Assembly (NCBI RefSeq): GCF_000365425.1
Contig: NZ_AQOV01000001.1
Location: forward strand, 2,232,001-2,296,000
Origin: Methylomonas sp. MK1
GTDB lineage: Bacteria > Pseudomonadota > Gammaproteobacteria > Methylococcales > Methylomonadaceae
Direction: 5' to 3'
Length of the DNA: 64,000 nucleotides
Below the pieces are notes generated by a model. It was given only the letters and a program-made list of their open reading frames with translations, did no database searches and was not told where the DNA came from. Position numbers and translations under genes: made by a program. Positions 1 through 7,591 of this stretch are shown piece by piece (the stretch's first letter is position 1; every line of letters begins with the position of its first letter).

Positions 1-1662
1 GATAATACCGGTTTGCGCAATCCTACCGGCGTAACGACCGCAGTAAATGGCGCAGTACCGACACTGGACACCCGCGGCACTCCCAGTTACATCTACGGTG
101 ACACTGGCCCTGAATTGGTCAATACAGACTTGGTTAAACTTAAAGTAGGTTACGACATCACGCCGGATTTGCAGGCCATCTTTACCGGTGCGTTCGAGGA
201 ACGTACCCGCAAATCCGAAAAACCGCGCAATTATCTGACCTCTGCAAACGGCAACGCTTATTACGGCGATAACAATAACAACTCTCGTGACGCCGTTTAT
301 GGGGGAAGAGCGTTCAACGTGTTGAACAGCGGCTTCGGGCCGTCCGATGACGAAAGGCAAACCATGCAAATCGGCATGCAGGTTAAAGGCGCCATCACCG
401 ACACCTGGGATATCGACACCACGTTCAGCTACTTGGATGTAATCAAAGACGAGCGCAGAACCGCTTTTTTTAATCCCGACGATCCGCGCAACCAAAACAC
501 GGGCCAGTTGCAAGTGTTTGACGACTTCAATTGGAAAAACTACGACCTGAAATTGAGCACCCGGGAGTTTTTAGGCTGGAAGCCGTTGGAGTTCTTGGGT
601 GGTTACCACTTCGACAACTACAACATGAACTTCAAACAGTTCTCCTATAACAGCTATTCAGCCGATCAGATAGGCTCAGAAACCATAGGTCGGCGCAATC
701 AAGGCGAAGTAACCACCAATGCTATGTTTGGTCAGTTCGCGTATCACTTTGCGCCAGACTGGGATTTGACATTGGGCGCGCGTTACGAATGGTGGCTGGC
801 GTCAAGTGGCGTGGGTTCTAACCGTGCATTGTCAGATCGTAGCGACGATGCCATCTCCCCGAAAGCATCGTTGGGATTTGAGCCGTCCAATTGGAAATTC
901 CGTTATTCGTTTGGTCGCGCCTACCGCTTCCCGGTCATCGCCGAGATGTATCAAAACCTGCAATCGCCGACAAGCATAACAACAGCTAACGCCAACCTAA
1001 AAGCGGAGGACGGCTGGCATCATAACTTCATGATCGAATACGGATTGGATAACGGTTACGTGCGGGTCAATGTGTTCCGCGACGATATTCGCAATACCAT
1101 CCAACAGGTTAGACGCGCAACCGGCATCCTGACAGAGAATGCCTTCCAAAACATTCCCGCCACCAGCACTACCGGCGTGGAGTTGGTGTATGACCAGGCT
1201 CGTGTTCTCGATTCTGACTTCGATCTTAATTTCAACGCTACCTGGATGAACGCTATTGTGGAAGACGGCGGGCCGGACATTAACTTTCAAGAAGCGGATG
1301 GCTCGCTCACTCGCTTTAACCTGACCGGCAAAGAACGTATCCGCTTGCCGGAATGGCGTTTTAATGCGCTGGCGACCTATCATGTGAACGAAGCACTGGA
1401 TGTCTCGATGGCGGGCCGGTATACCAGCGACTCATACAACGATATCGATAACAAAGATCACGTCAACAATGTATTCGGCGCGCAAGACGGATTTTTCTTC
1501 CTGGACTTCAAAACCAGTTACCGCTTCAAATACGATTTGCTCGGTAAACCCGCGAAAAGTCGCATCTCATTCGGTATCAACAACCTGACGGACAAAACGG
1601 CTTATGTGTTCCATCCTTATCCACAAAGAACGTTCTTTCTTGAAGGCGCAATAAGTTTCTAG
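1..1662 (+). CDS. TonB-dependent receptor, C-terminal part (5' end outside window)
   Basis: The reading frame is open from the first base, so the gene begins upstream and the signal peptide, TonB box and plug domain are not visible. The visible 553 residues look like the C-terminal outer-membrane beta-barrel of a TonB-dependent receptor: many alternating aromatic and polar strands, a YRFPVIAEMY segment followed by NANLKAEDGWHHN (the conserved barrel motifs usually read FRAPS..ELY and NP.LKPE), and a terminal phenylalanine (GAISF) typical of BAM-inserted porins. Such receptors import siderophores, cobalamin, copper or lanthanide chelates using TonB energy. The ligand cannot be told from this part. 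The family call is firm; the substrate is unknown. Confidence 0.9.
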   Translation, partial: DNTGLRNPTGVTTAVNGAVPTLDTRGTPSYIYGDTGPELVNTDLVKLKVGYDITPDLQAIFTGAFEERTRKSEKPRNYLTSANGNAYYGDNNNNSRDAVYGGRAFNVLNSGFGPSDDERQTMQIGMQVKGAITDTWDIDTTFSYLDVIKDERRTAFFNPDDPRNQNTGQLQVFDDFNWKNYDLKLSTREFLGWKPLEFLGGYHFDNYNMNFKQFSYNSYSADQIGSETIGRRNQGEVTTNAMFGQFAYHFAPDWDLTLGARYEWWLASSGVGSNRALSDRSDDAISPKASLGFEPSNWKFRYSFGRAYRFPVIAEMYQNLQSPTSITTANANLKAEDGWHHNFMIEYGLDNGYVRVNVFRDDIRNTIQQVRRATGILTENAFQNIPATSTTGVELVYDQARVLDSDFDLNFNATWMNAIVEDGGPDINFQEADGSLTRFNLTGKERIRLPEWRFNALATYHVNEALDVSMAGRYTSDSYNDIDNKDHVNNVFGAQDGFFFLDFKTSYRFKYDLLGKPAKSRISFGINNLTDKTAYVFHPYPQRTFFLEGAISF

Positions 1663-1673
1663 TGATGAAAACG

Positions 1674-1731
1674 GCCAGTATCTATGACGTCCAAGTCTTA
1701 CTGACTTGGTTCGCGTTCTTTAGATACTGGC
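1674..1731. repeat. Nested hairpin just after the TonB receptor gene
   Basis: An outer 11-bp perfect inverted repeat (1674-1684 with 1721-1731, GCCAGTATCTA/TAGATACTGGC) encloses an inner 7-bp one (1691-1697 with 1703-1709, CCAAGTC/GACTTGG). It starts 12 bp after the receptor stop codon. There is no T-tract behind it, so it is more likely an mRNA 3'-end stabiliser or a processing site than a classical intrinsic terminator. Confidence 0.6.
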
Positions 1732-1846
1732 TTCAACGATCAGCAAGTGTAAATGCGGAAATTTACCCTGGTATATTTCCGGTCTCGAAACTCCCGGACA
1801 CAAGGCTTTAGCGAATTATTAACCCGGCCTTTAAACTCCCTGTAGC

Positions 1847-1930
1847 CGTCAGTCCCGCAAAAGCGGGAGCCGTTAGGCCGCGTAACGAATCCAGCATTAT
1901 TACTGGGCTCCCGCCCGCAGGGGAACGACG
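1847..1930. repeat. REP/MITE-like palindromic element (84 bp)
   Basis: The ends are imperfect inverted repeats: CGTCAGTCCCGC-AAAA-GCGGGAGCC on the left and GGGCTCCCGC-CCGC-AGGGGAACGACG on the right. Each arm is itself a small palindrome of CCCGC/GCGGG type. This resembles the widespread intergenic elements with CGTCATTCCCGC ends found in many proteobacterial genomes. Only one full copy is present in this window, so its repetitive nature is inferred from form. Confidence 0.5.
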
Positions 1931-2180
1931 ATATTTAAGTGCATGATCAGCTAGCAACAGCTCTTTACGCCTTGCAGAGCTTATTTGAGGAATCTGAAAG
2001 TTCTCCGGACATGTCCAACACACCCAAGACTCACCCGCGTTTCAGGCGGGAATGAATATAATCCGACGATTCTGGCAAGATAGGATTTCGGCAAAAGCAT
2101 CCACCCCATCCCCAACCTCTTTACAACCGATTTGATTTTTCGGATCCTATCGCCACAGCGTCCGACCTAGAATACACACC

Positions 2181-3422
2181 ATGAAATCAAACCATCGCCT
2201 GCCAGCCTTAAGCCTAGCCCGCCGCCGTTTTCTAAAACTGACAGCAACCGGTCTGGCAACCGCCAGCGTGCCGGCTTCGGCACTGTTTCGCTTAACCAAC
2301 CAGTGTCTCGATCCGGCCGGGACGCCGACATCAGCCCTGGAAACCGCCGCCTGGCAAGGCATAAATCCGGCTGACTGGTGGGATTGCCACACGCATATCG
2401 TCGGCTCCGGCGACGGCGGTAGCGGCATCACGCAAACACCGGATATGCACGCGCCGCTAAAGCACCCGGTGCAAACCCTGCAACAATGGGCCTACGCCAA
2501 CGCAGCCTGCATCCCCGACACCGACCAAGACGCCGCATTCGTCAATCGCCTACGCGCACTGATGGACACCACGCCCAAGGGCGCCAAAGTCATGCTGTAT
2601 GCCTTCGACCGCGCCCACGGCGCCAGCGGCGACCCGGATCATGCCAATACCGCATTTTTTGTCCCCAATGAGTACGCTCAGAGTCTGGCGCAAGCCTATC
2701 CGGAGCGCTTCGAATGGGTGGCCAGCATTCATCCTTATCGCCAGGATTGCGTGACGGTATTGGAAAAAGCCGTGGCGAGCGGCGCGCGTGCCGTCAAATG
2801 GCTGCCGCCGGCGATGGGCATAGACCCGGCTTCGCCGCAATGCGACCGGTTTTATAAAGCGGCTGCGCAATTGAACATCCCGATCATTACCCACGGTGGT
2901 GAAGAGAATGCGCTGCATGGCGCCGACCAGCCCTTGTTCGGCAATCCGTTGCGCTTGCGGCGGGCTCTCGATGCCGGCGTCCGGGTTGTGATCGCCCATT
3001 GCGCGACGTTGGGCACGGATGTGGATGAAGACGGCCGGGAAGTCAGAAGCTTTGATTTGTTTGCTAAGCTGATGACCGATAAACAATGGCAGGATAGGCT
3101 ATTTGGGGATATTTCCGCGATTACCTTGCGCAATCGTGACATGGAAGTCATTAAGGCCTTGCTGACGGAAACAAGCTGGCATAGCCGATTGTTATATGGC
3201 TCGGACTACCCCCTGACCGGGATTTTGCCGTTGATTTCACCCGAAGCTTTTGCCAAAGCCGGCTTGCTGGCGGCAGACGCCATCGAACCGCTATTGGCCT
3301 TACAGGAATACCACCCCTTCCGCTTCGATTTTGTGTTGAAACGCAGTTTGGCCTGGCAGGGTAAACGTTTTGCGGAAGGCATCTTTGCGACTCGGCCGTT
3401 TTTTACGGGCCAACAACGTTAG
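2181..3422 (+). CDS. Tat-exported amidohydrolase-family metal-dependent hydrolase
   Basis: A 413-residue protein with a twin-arginine signal (ARRRFLKL at residues 13-20, then a hydrophobic stretch), so it is probably exported folded to the periplasm. The mature part has an amidohydrolase-2 fold: the metal-binding HTH at residues 70-72 (WWDCHTHIVG), a central ITHGGE histidine, a VVIAHC histidine, and a late YGSDYP aspartate, matching the usual order of metal ligands in this TIM-barrel superfamily. The substrate cannot be deduced. No Shine-Dalgarno is obvious before the ATG at 2181, but the Tat motif starts close after it, which supports this start. It stands alone between the receptor and the toxin-antitoxin pair. 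Confidence 0.8.
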   Translation: MKSNHRLPALSLARRRFLKLTATGLATASVPASALFRLTNQCLDPAGTPTSALETAAWQGINPADWWDCHTHIVGSGDGGSGITQTPDMHAPLKHPVQTLQQWAYANAACIPDTDQDAAFVNRLRALMDTTPKGAKVMLYAFDRAHGASGDPDHANTAFFVPNEYAQSLAQAYPERFEWVASIHPYRQDCVTVLEKAVASGARAVKWLPPAMGIDPASPQCDRFYKAAAQLNIPIITHGGEENALHGADQPLFGNPLRLRRALDAGVRVVIAHCATLGTDVDEDGREVRSFDLFAKLMTDKQWQDRLFGDISAITLRNRDMEVIKALLTETSWHSRLLYGSDYPLTGILPLISPEAFAKAGLLAADAIEPLLALQEYHPFRFDFVLKRSLAWQGKRFAEGIFATRPFFTGQQR

Positions 3423-3490
3423 AGTTAAAAGACTACCGCTACGCCAAAGCGCGTACTAGCATTGATAGCACCACGCCCTTGGAGTTAGCT

Positions 3491-3727
3491 ATGCCCAGCC
3501 TTGTTGTTAGAAATCTTGATGAAACGCTAGTTAAGGCTTTGAAAGCCAGAGCTGCCGCCCACCATCGTTCCACAGAAGCAGAACATCGCGCCATCCTGGC
3601 GGAGGTTTTGACCGGGCCGCAACGGAAATCTTTTACGGAAGCGCTAGCCGCCATGCCCAATGTCGGCACGGATACTGACTTTCTGCGTGTTGATACCGAG
3701 AGCGATTTGGCTGATGTATTTGATTGA
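3491..3727 (+). CDS. FitA-like ribbon-helix-helix antitoxin
   Basis: A 78-residue protein starting MPSLVVRNLDETLVKALKAR, the typical N-terminal ribbon-helix-helix of FitA/VapB-type antitoxins, which bind operator DNA with the N-terminus and wrap the toxin with the C-terminus. The ATG at 3491 is chosen because GGAG lies at 3481-3484; an upstream TTG at 3479 is less likely. The stop overlaps the start of the PIN-domain toxin by 14 bp, a usual sign of translational coupling in type II toxin-antitoxin operons. The C-terminal part is acidic (DTESDLADVFD), as expected for a toxin-neutralising tail. Confidence 0.85.
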   Translation: MPSLVVRNLDETLVKALKARAAAHHRSTEAEHRAILAEVLTGPQRKSFTEALAAMPNVGTDTDFLRVDTESDLADVFD

Positions 3728-4133
3728 CACGAATGTGATTAGCGAAATCCGCAAAGGCAGCAAGACAAATCCGGGCGTTAACCAGTTCTTTGCCGGCGTC
3801 GCCCAAAATGATCACAAGCTGTATATTTCTGTCGTCACCGTCGGTGAATTGCGGCGCGGCGTGGATCTGATTTATCACCGCGGCGATTTTAGCCAAGGCA
3901 AGTTACTCGAGAACTGGCTAAACCAGCTTATGCAGGAATATCGCCATCATGTCTTGCCTATGGACACCGAGATTGCGCTGGTTTGGGGGAAAATGCGCGT
4001 ACCAAATCCTCAACACCCCTTGGATAAATTGATCGCTGCTACGGCGTTAATTTACGATCTTACCGTTGTCACCCGGCATGTTGGTGACTTTGCCGGCACC
4101 GGCACTCGGGTCCTCAATCCATTTACGGATTAA
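3714..4133 (+). CDS. FitB/VapC-like PIN-domain ribonuclease toxin
   Basis: A 139-residue PIN-domain protein. The acidic catalytic residues are at the expected places: D5 in LIDTNVISEI, E45 in VGELRRG, D104 in HPLDKLIAATA and D125 near RHVGDF. PIN toxins cleave RNA with Mg2+ and are held inactive by their cognate antitoxin, here the gene directly upstream. The ATG at 3714 lies inside the end of the antitoxin gene; longer in-frame extensions upstream only run through the antitoxin. The last 4 bp overlap the convergent methyltransferase gene. FitB and VapC are close relatives, so the exact subtype is uncertain. Confidence 0.87.
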   Translation: MYLIDTNVISEIRKGSKTNPGVNQFFAGVAQNDHKLYISVVTVGELRRGVDLIYHRGDFSQGKLLENWLNQLMQEYRHHVLPMDTEIALVWGKMRVPNPQHPLDKLIAATALIYDLTVVTRHVGDFAGTGTRVLNPFTD

Positions 4134-5047
4134 GCTATCGCCCGCAACAAATTCCCGTAAAACAAGGCCTTGCCGGTTTTGCTCTGCATCCAGAGCTGTT
4201 TTATTTCGATTTGGTTTTTAGCAAAGCATGGGGCGGCGGTGTTGGCCAAATCCGCCAATTCCACTTTCGGCGAGTAAGTATTCAGAATTAGAAACCCGCC
4301 GGGATTCATCAAGCCGCGCGCCGTTTCGATCAACTCGGCCAGCTGATTTTCCAGTTTCCATTTTTCGCCCTTGGCCCCCAAACCCCAGGCCGGCGGGTCC
4401 ATGATGATGCCGTCGTAATGGTTACCGCGTTTCAATTCGCGCTTGGCAAATTTCAAGGCATCTTCCAGTACCCATTTAATGTCGGTCAGCCCGCTGCGCG
4501 CCATGTTGTCGTTGGCCCAATCCAACATCTGCTTGACTGAATCCACATGCACCACCTCCGCGCCATTCGCCCGCGCCACCAACGAGGCCGCGCCGGTATA
4601 AGCAAACAGATTCAACATTTTTTGCCCTGGCTGCAAATGTTCAGCGATAAACTTCCAGTTAGCCTGCTGCTCCGGAAATAAGCCGACATGTTTAAATTTG
4701 GTGAGTTTCAAGCCAAACTGCAATTGCTCATAGGCAATTTGCCAGTGGTCCGGTGAATTCGGCTTCAGACTTTTCCAGCTACCTTGGGTGGATGATAGCT
4801 CTACAAACTCCCAATGCGCCCTGTCCTGCCATTCTAGCCATGACCAACCCGGCTTGGACTGCGCTTGAATCTCCGGACGGATGGTTATCACCTCGCCCCA
4901 GCGCTCCAGTTTTTTACCGTCACCGGCATCCAGTAACTCGTAATCGGGCCAGCTAACCGCGTATTCCCGATCTTCATTTCCAGAAATTGCCACGCTACTA
5001 GCGGGTTTGCTTGCAGATGATTGGCGGTGAAGTTGGTGCTTGGACAT
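4130..5047 (-). CDS. Class I SAM-dependent methyltransferase (RlmI-like)
   Basis: A 305-residue protein. The C-terminal two thirds form a Rossmann methyltransferase: the SAM-binding motif MLNLFAYTGAASL, an acidic end to strand 2 (VVHVDS), and a DPP catalytic motif in IIMDPPAWG, as in RNA/DNA N- or C-methyltransferases and the COG1092 group related to the 23S rRNA methyltransferase RlmI. The usual PUA domain is not recognisable, and the N-terminal 60 residues are not conserved-looking, so the annotated ATG could be slightly long. The target is unknown; rRNA is the best guess. It is convergent with the toxin gene and overlaps it by 4 bp. Confidence 0.75.
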   Translation of the reverse strand: MSKHQLHRQSSASKPASSVAISGNEDREYAVSWPDYELLDAGDGKKLERWGEVITIRPEIQAQSKPGWSWLEWQDRAHWEFVELSSTQGSWKSLKPNSPDHWQIAYEQLQFGLKLTKFKHVGLFPEQQANWKFIAEHLQPGQKMLNLFAYTGAASLVARANGAEVVHVDSVKQMLDWANDNMARSGLTDIKWVLEDALKFAKRELKRGNHYDGIIMDPPAWGLGAKGEKWKLENQLAELIETARGLMNPGGFLILNTYSPKVELADLANTAAPCFAKNQIEIKQLWMQSKTGKALFYGNLLRAIA

Positions 5048-5156
5048 AGCGGTGGGCAGATGCAGAGGATGGTTAAGCCGGCAATTTTATGCTCGAATGC
5101 GGCGGCACACCAACACTGACGGCGAACAGGCTAAGCAGAAACATCGTTTCGCCCGA

Positions 5157-5945
5157 TTAACCTAATTGGACAGATAACATGGCTATGGCGCCCAGCGTGG
5201 TTTTGTCGGTTAAAAAACTCAGCTTATCGCCCTCGTCTTGCAAACCCAGGAGGTACAGCAAGGGCAGAAAATGCTCGTCCGTAGGAATAGCCAAAGTTGC
5301 ATCGCTTAACTCGCGGTATTTGATTACAGCGCGGTGATCGCCATCGATAAGCAGCTGTTTAACCCGTTCGGCAAACGTTACGGCCCAGTCATGGGCAGTA
5401 TCCCGCCAAATCGCTGCCTGCAAGTTATGCACGATGTTGCCGCTGCCGACGATCAAAACACCTTCATCGCGCAGCCAGCGCAAGGCTTTGCCCAGTTGAT
5501 AGTGTTCTTCCGGCAACTTATTGCTATCCAGACTGAGTTGCAACACTGGAATATCTGCGTCTGGATACAGATGGCACAAAATCGACCAGGTGCCATGATC
5601 CAAGCCCCAGTTCTGATCGAGTTGGACGTCTGGCATCTCAGACTGAATTTTTGTAGCCAAATCCGGACTGCCCGGCGCCGGATAGGCAAAATCGAATAAG
5701 GCTTGCGGAAAGCCGTAAAAGTCGTGGATGGTCCGGGGCTGCGGCATCGCGGTAATCCAAGTACCCTTGGTTTGCCAGTGTGCGGAGACAGATAAAATGG
5801 CCTTGGGCCTGGGCAGGCTTTGTCCCAGCGCCGCCCAAGCTCGACTGAATTCGCTCTCTTCAATCGCATTCAACGGGCTGCCGTGACCGATGAATAAGGC
5901 CGGCATCCTTGGCAAGTTGCGGTTGTCAGGCTTGGCCGAATTCAT
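5157..5945 (-). CDS. ygiD: 4,5-DOPA dioxygenase extradiol family (YgiD/LigB-like)
   Basis: A 262-residue protein of the LigB-type extradiol dioxygenase family. Zinc/iron ligand regions are visible: FIGHGSPLNAI near the N-terminus, SAHWQTKG, the central GLDHGTWSIL segment and GSGNIVHNL. E. coli YgiD opens L-DOPA at the 4,5 position; the natural substrate here may be another catechol. The second ATG (5945) is chosen because GGGAG lies 8 bases before it; an in-frame ATG at 5960 has no Shine-Dalgarno. It is the last gene of a three-gene operon with pirin and azoreductase (gap 34 bp), which suggests a role in catechol or quinone handling. Confidence 0.87.
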   Translation of the reverse strand: MNSAKPDNRNLPRMPALFIGHGSPLNAIEESEFSRAWAALGQSLPRPKAILSVSAHWQTKGTWITAMPQPRTIHDFYGFPQALFDFAYPAPGSPDLATKIQSEMPDVQLDQNWGLDHGTWSILCHLYPDADIPVLQLSLDSNKLPEEHYQLGKALRWLRDEGVLIVGSGNIVHNLQAAIWRDTAHDWAVTFAERVKQLLIDGDHRAVIKYRELSDATLAIPTDEHFLPLLYLLGLQDEGDKLSFLTDKTTLGAIAMLSVQLG

Positions 5946-5979
5946 CGTCTCTACTCCCATGAAAATCTTCTGTAAGCTA

Positions 5980-6861
5980 CTAAGCGGCTGCGTTAAAGCG
6001 ACCGGCCTGGTAATCGTCTATGGCTTGCTCAATCTGCTCGCGGGTATTCATCACAAACGGCCCGTGTTGCACGATAGGCTCGCGTAGCGGCGCGCCAGCC
6101 ACCAATATCAAGCGGCTGTCTTGCTTGGCTTGCAAGATCACCCCATCCGCCACCGTATCGTTGTTCAAAACGCCCATGCGTTGCGCGGAAACCGCCCGCT
6201 CGGCCACAGCCACTTCGCCGTGATACACATAGAAAAAAGCGTTATGGCCAACGGGCAGAGACTGACTGAAACTAGCGCCAGCCGGTATATGCACATCCAG
6301 AAACAGCGGTTCGGTATCAGGCCGTTGAATCGCCCCCGCTGCGCCATGGCTACTGCCGGCTATCACCCGCACCTTGACGCCGTCAGCCGTGACAAATTCC
6401 GGAATCTGCTCGCTTTGCACGTCTTTGTAACCCGCCGACTGCATCTTCTCGGCGGCAGGCAGATTGATCCACAACTGAAAGCCTTCCAGCAAGCCGTCTT
6501 TTTGCTCGGGCATTTCCGAGTGAATAATCCCGCGCCCGGCGGTCATCCATTGAATGCCGCCGGTTTCCAACAAGCCTTGATGACCGGCATTGTCGCTATG
6601 CCGCATCCGCCCGGCAATCAAATAGGTCAAAGTCTCGAAACCCCGATGCGGATGGTTCGGAAAGCCGGCGATGTAATCGTTAGGTTTATCGCTGCCGAAG
6701 GCATCCAGCATCAAAAACGGATCGAGACGTTGCTGTAAAGCCTGACCCAACACCCTGGTCAATTTCACGCCGGCGCCGTCCGAAGTCGCGTGCCCCACCA
6801 CCAGTTGTTCGATAGCGCGCGAATGCTGAACCACATCGGTTTTAACTGTTTCTGTGTTCAT
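5980..6861 (-). CDS. Pirin family protein
   Basis: A 293-residue bicupin. The N-terminal cupin carries the pirin metal-binding pattern NHPHRGFETLTYLIAG followed by HSEMP (His, His, His, Glu ligands). The length and two-cupin layout match E. coli YhhW, which has quercetin 2,3-dioxygenase activity in vitro; other pirins act as redox-sensitive regulators. GGGAG stands 7 bases before the ATG at 6861; a GTG directly in front would give one more residue. The gene sits between azoR and the extradiol dioxygenase, 28 bp after azoR, so all three are probably cotranscribed. Family call is firm, substrate inferred. Confidence 0.9.
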   Translation of the reverse strand: MNTETVKTDVVQHSRAIEQLVVGHATSDGAGVKLTRVLGQALQQRLDPFLMLDAFGSDKPNDYIAGFPNHPHRGFETLTYLIAGRMRHSDNAGHQGLLETGGIQWMTAGRGIIHSEMPEQKDGLLEGFQLWINLPAAEKMQSAGYKDVQSEQIPEFVTADGVKVRVIAGSSHGAAGAIQRPDTEPLFLDVHIPAGASFSQSLPVGHNAFFYVYHGEVAVAERAVSAQRMGVLNNDTVADGVILQAKQDSRLILVAGAPLREPIVQHGPFVMNTREQIEQAIDDYQAGRFNAAA

Positions 6862-6889
6862 CACTAATCTCCCATAATCAGGTTAACGA

Positions 6890-7489
6890 TCAGGCTGCCA
6901 ACGCGGCGATTTGGCTGGCGGCGGCTTGCAGGGCAAGTTGCTCGGCGGCGTCGCCCTTCGCCAAATTTTCCGCATAAACAAAGGTGACATCGGTCATACC
7001 CAAAAATCCCAGGACGGTGCGTAAATAAGCACTTTGACTATCCGTCTCGGTGCCGCTGTGTTTGCCGCCGGCGGTTTGGATGACATACACCTGTTTGTTT
7101 TTCAGCAAGCCTTCCACGCCGTTTTCAGTGTATTGAAACGTCACTCTGGCGCGGGCGATAGCGTCTATCCAGGCTTTCAATTGTGCCGGAATGCCGAAGT
7201 TATACATCGGCGCAGTCAACACCACGATGTCGGCTTGTTGAATTTCGGCAATTAACGCGTCGTCCAGCGCTACCCGTTGTGCTTGTACAGGGCTACGCTG
7301 TCCGGCGGGCGTGCTCAACGCAATCAAAGCCGCTTCATCGAGCAATGGATGCGGAGTTTTCGCCAAGTCGCGCACGGTCAATTGCGCACCCGGTGCTTGC
7401 TGGCGTAAACCGGCAACCAAATTGTCGGCCAGGCGGCTGGAATACGCGTTTTCGGCGCGGATGCTGGAGTTAATTTGCAGAATGTTCAT
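6890..7489 (-). CDS. azoR: FMN-dependent NADH:quinone/azo oxidoreductase
   Basis: A 199-residue flavodoxin-fold protein, the normal length for AzoR. It starts MNILQINSSIRAENAYSSRL (phosphate-binding loop for FMN) and has APMYNFGIPAQLKAWID and a later QTAGGKHSG loop, both hallmarks of the family. AzoR reduces quinones by two electrons and azo dyes in vitro, protecting against thiol-reactive quinones. First gene of the azoR-pirin-ygiD operon and divergent from a LysR regulator whose start is 102 bp away, a common arrangement in which the regulator controls the oxidoreductase. Confidence 0.92.
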   Translation of the reverse strand: MNILQINSSIRAENAYSSRLADNLVAGLRQQAPGAQLTVRDLAKTPHPLLDEAALIALSTPAGQRSPVQAQRVALDDALIAEIQQADIVVLTAPMYNFGIPAQLKAWIDAIARARVTFQYTENGVEGLLKNKQVYVIQTAGGKHSGTETDSQSAYLRTVLGFLGMTDVTFVYAENLAKGDAAEQLALQAAASQIAALAA

Positions 7490-7568
7490 TTAAGTCTCCC
7501 AAAGGTGTTGAAGTTGGGTTGACTATACGCCTGGATAATATTGGGCAGAAGACCGGAAAATGGATAAC

Positions 7569-7590
7569 ATTGTTCCACTGGAGGAACAAT
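7569..7590. promoter_or_regulatory. Perfect inverted repeat overlapping lysR ribosome-binding site
   Basis: ATTGTTCC (7569-7576), a 6-bp centre ACTGGA, then GGAACAAT (7583-7590) form a perfect 8-bp inverted repeat in the azoR/lysR intergenic region. It covers the Shine-Dalgarno GGAGGA (7580-7585) and ends one base before the lysR start codon. It is either an autoregulatory operator or an mRNA hairpin that hides the ribosome-binding site. LysR boxes usually have T-N11-A form; T at 7571 and A at 7588 are compatible with a longer version, but the match is loose. Confidence 0.6.
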
Positions 7591-7591
7591 A

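Larger units (their letters stand above)
1663..2180. other. 518-bp intergenic region, no gene seen
   Basis: Between the receptor and the amidohydrolase. It holds the nested hairpin at 1674-1731 and a repeat-like palindromic element at 1847-1930. A further half-element with a similar sequence (CACCCGCGTTTCAGGCGGG) lies near 2033-2051. No convincing small coding frame with a ribosome-binding site was found. The promoter of the amidohydrolase should lie near its right end. Confidence 0.6.

Noticed and set aside
2550..3086. A 178-codon minus-strand frame within the amidohydrolase gene
   Set aside because: Antisense shadow of a gene with a clear Tat signal and metal ligands; its own translation resembles no protein family.
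6121..6738. A 205-codon plus-strand frame opposite the pirin gene
   Set aside because: Shadow of the pirin coding region, which has intact cupin motifs.
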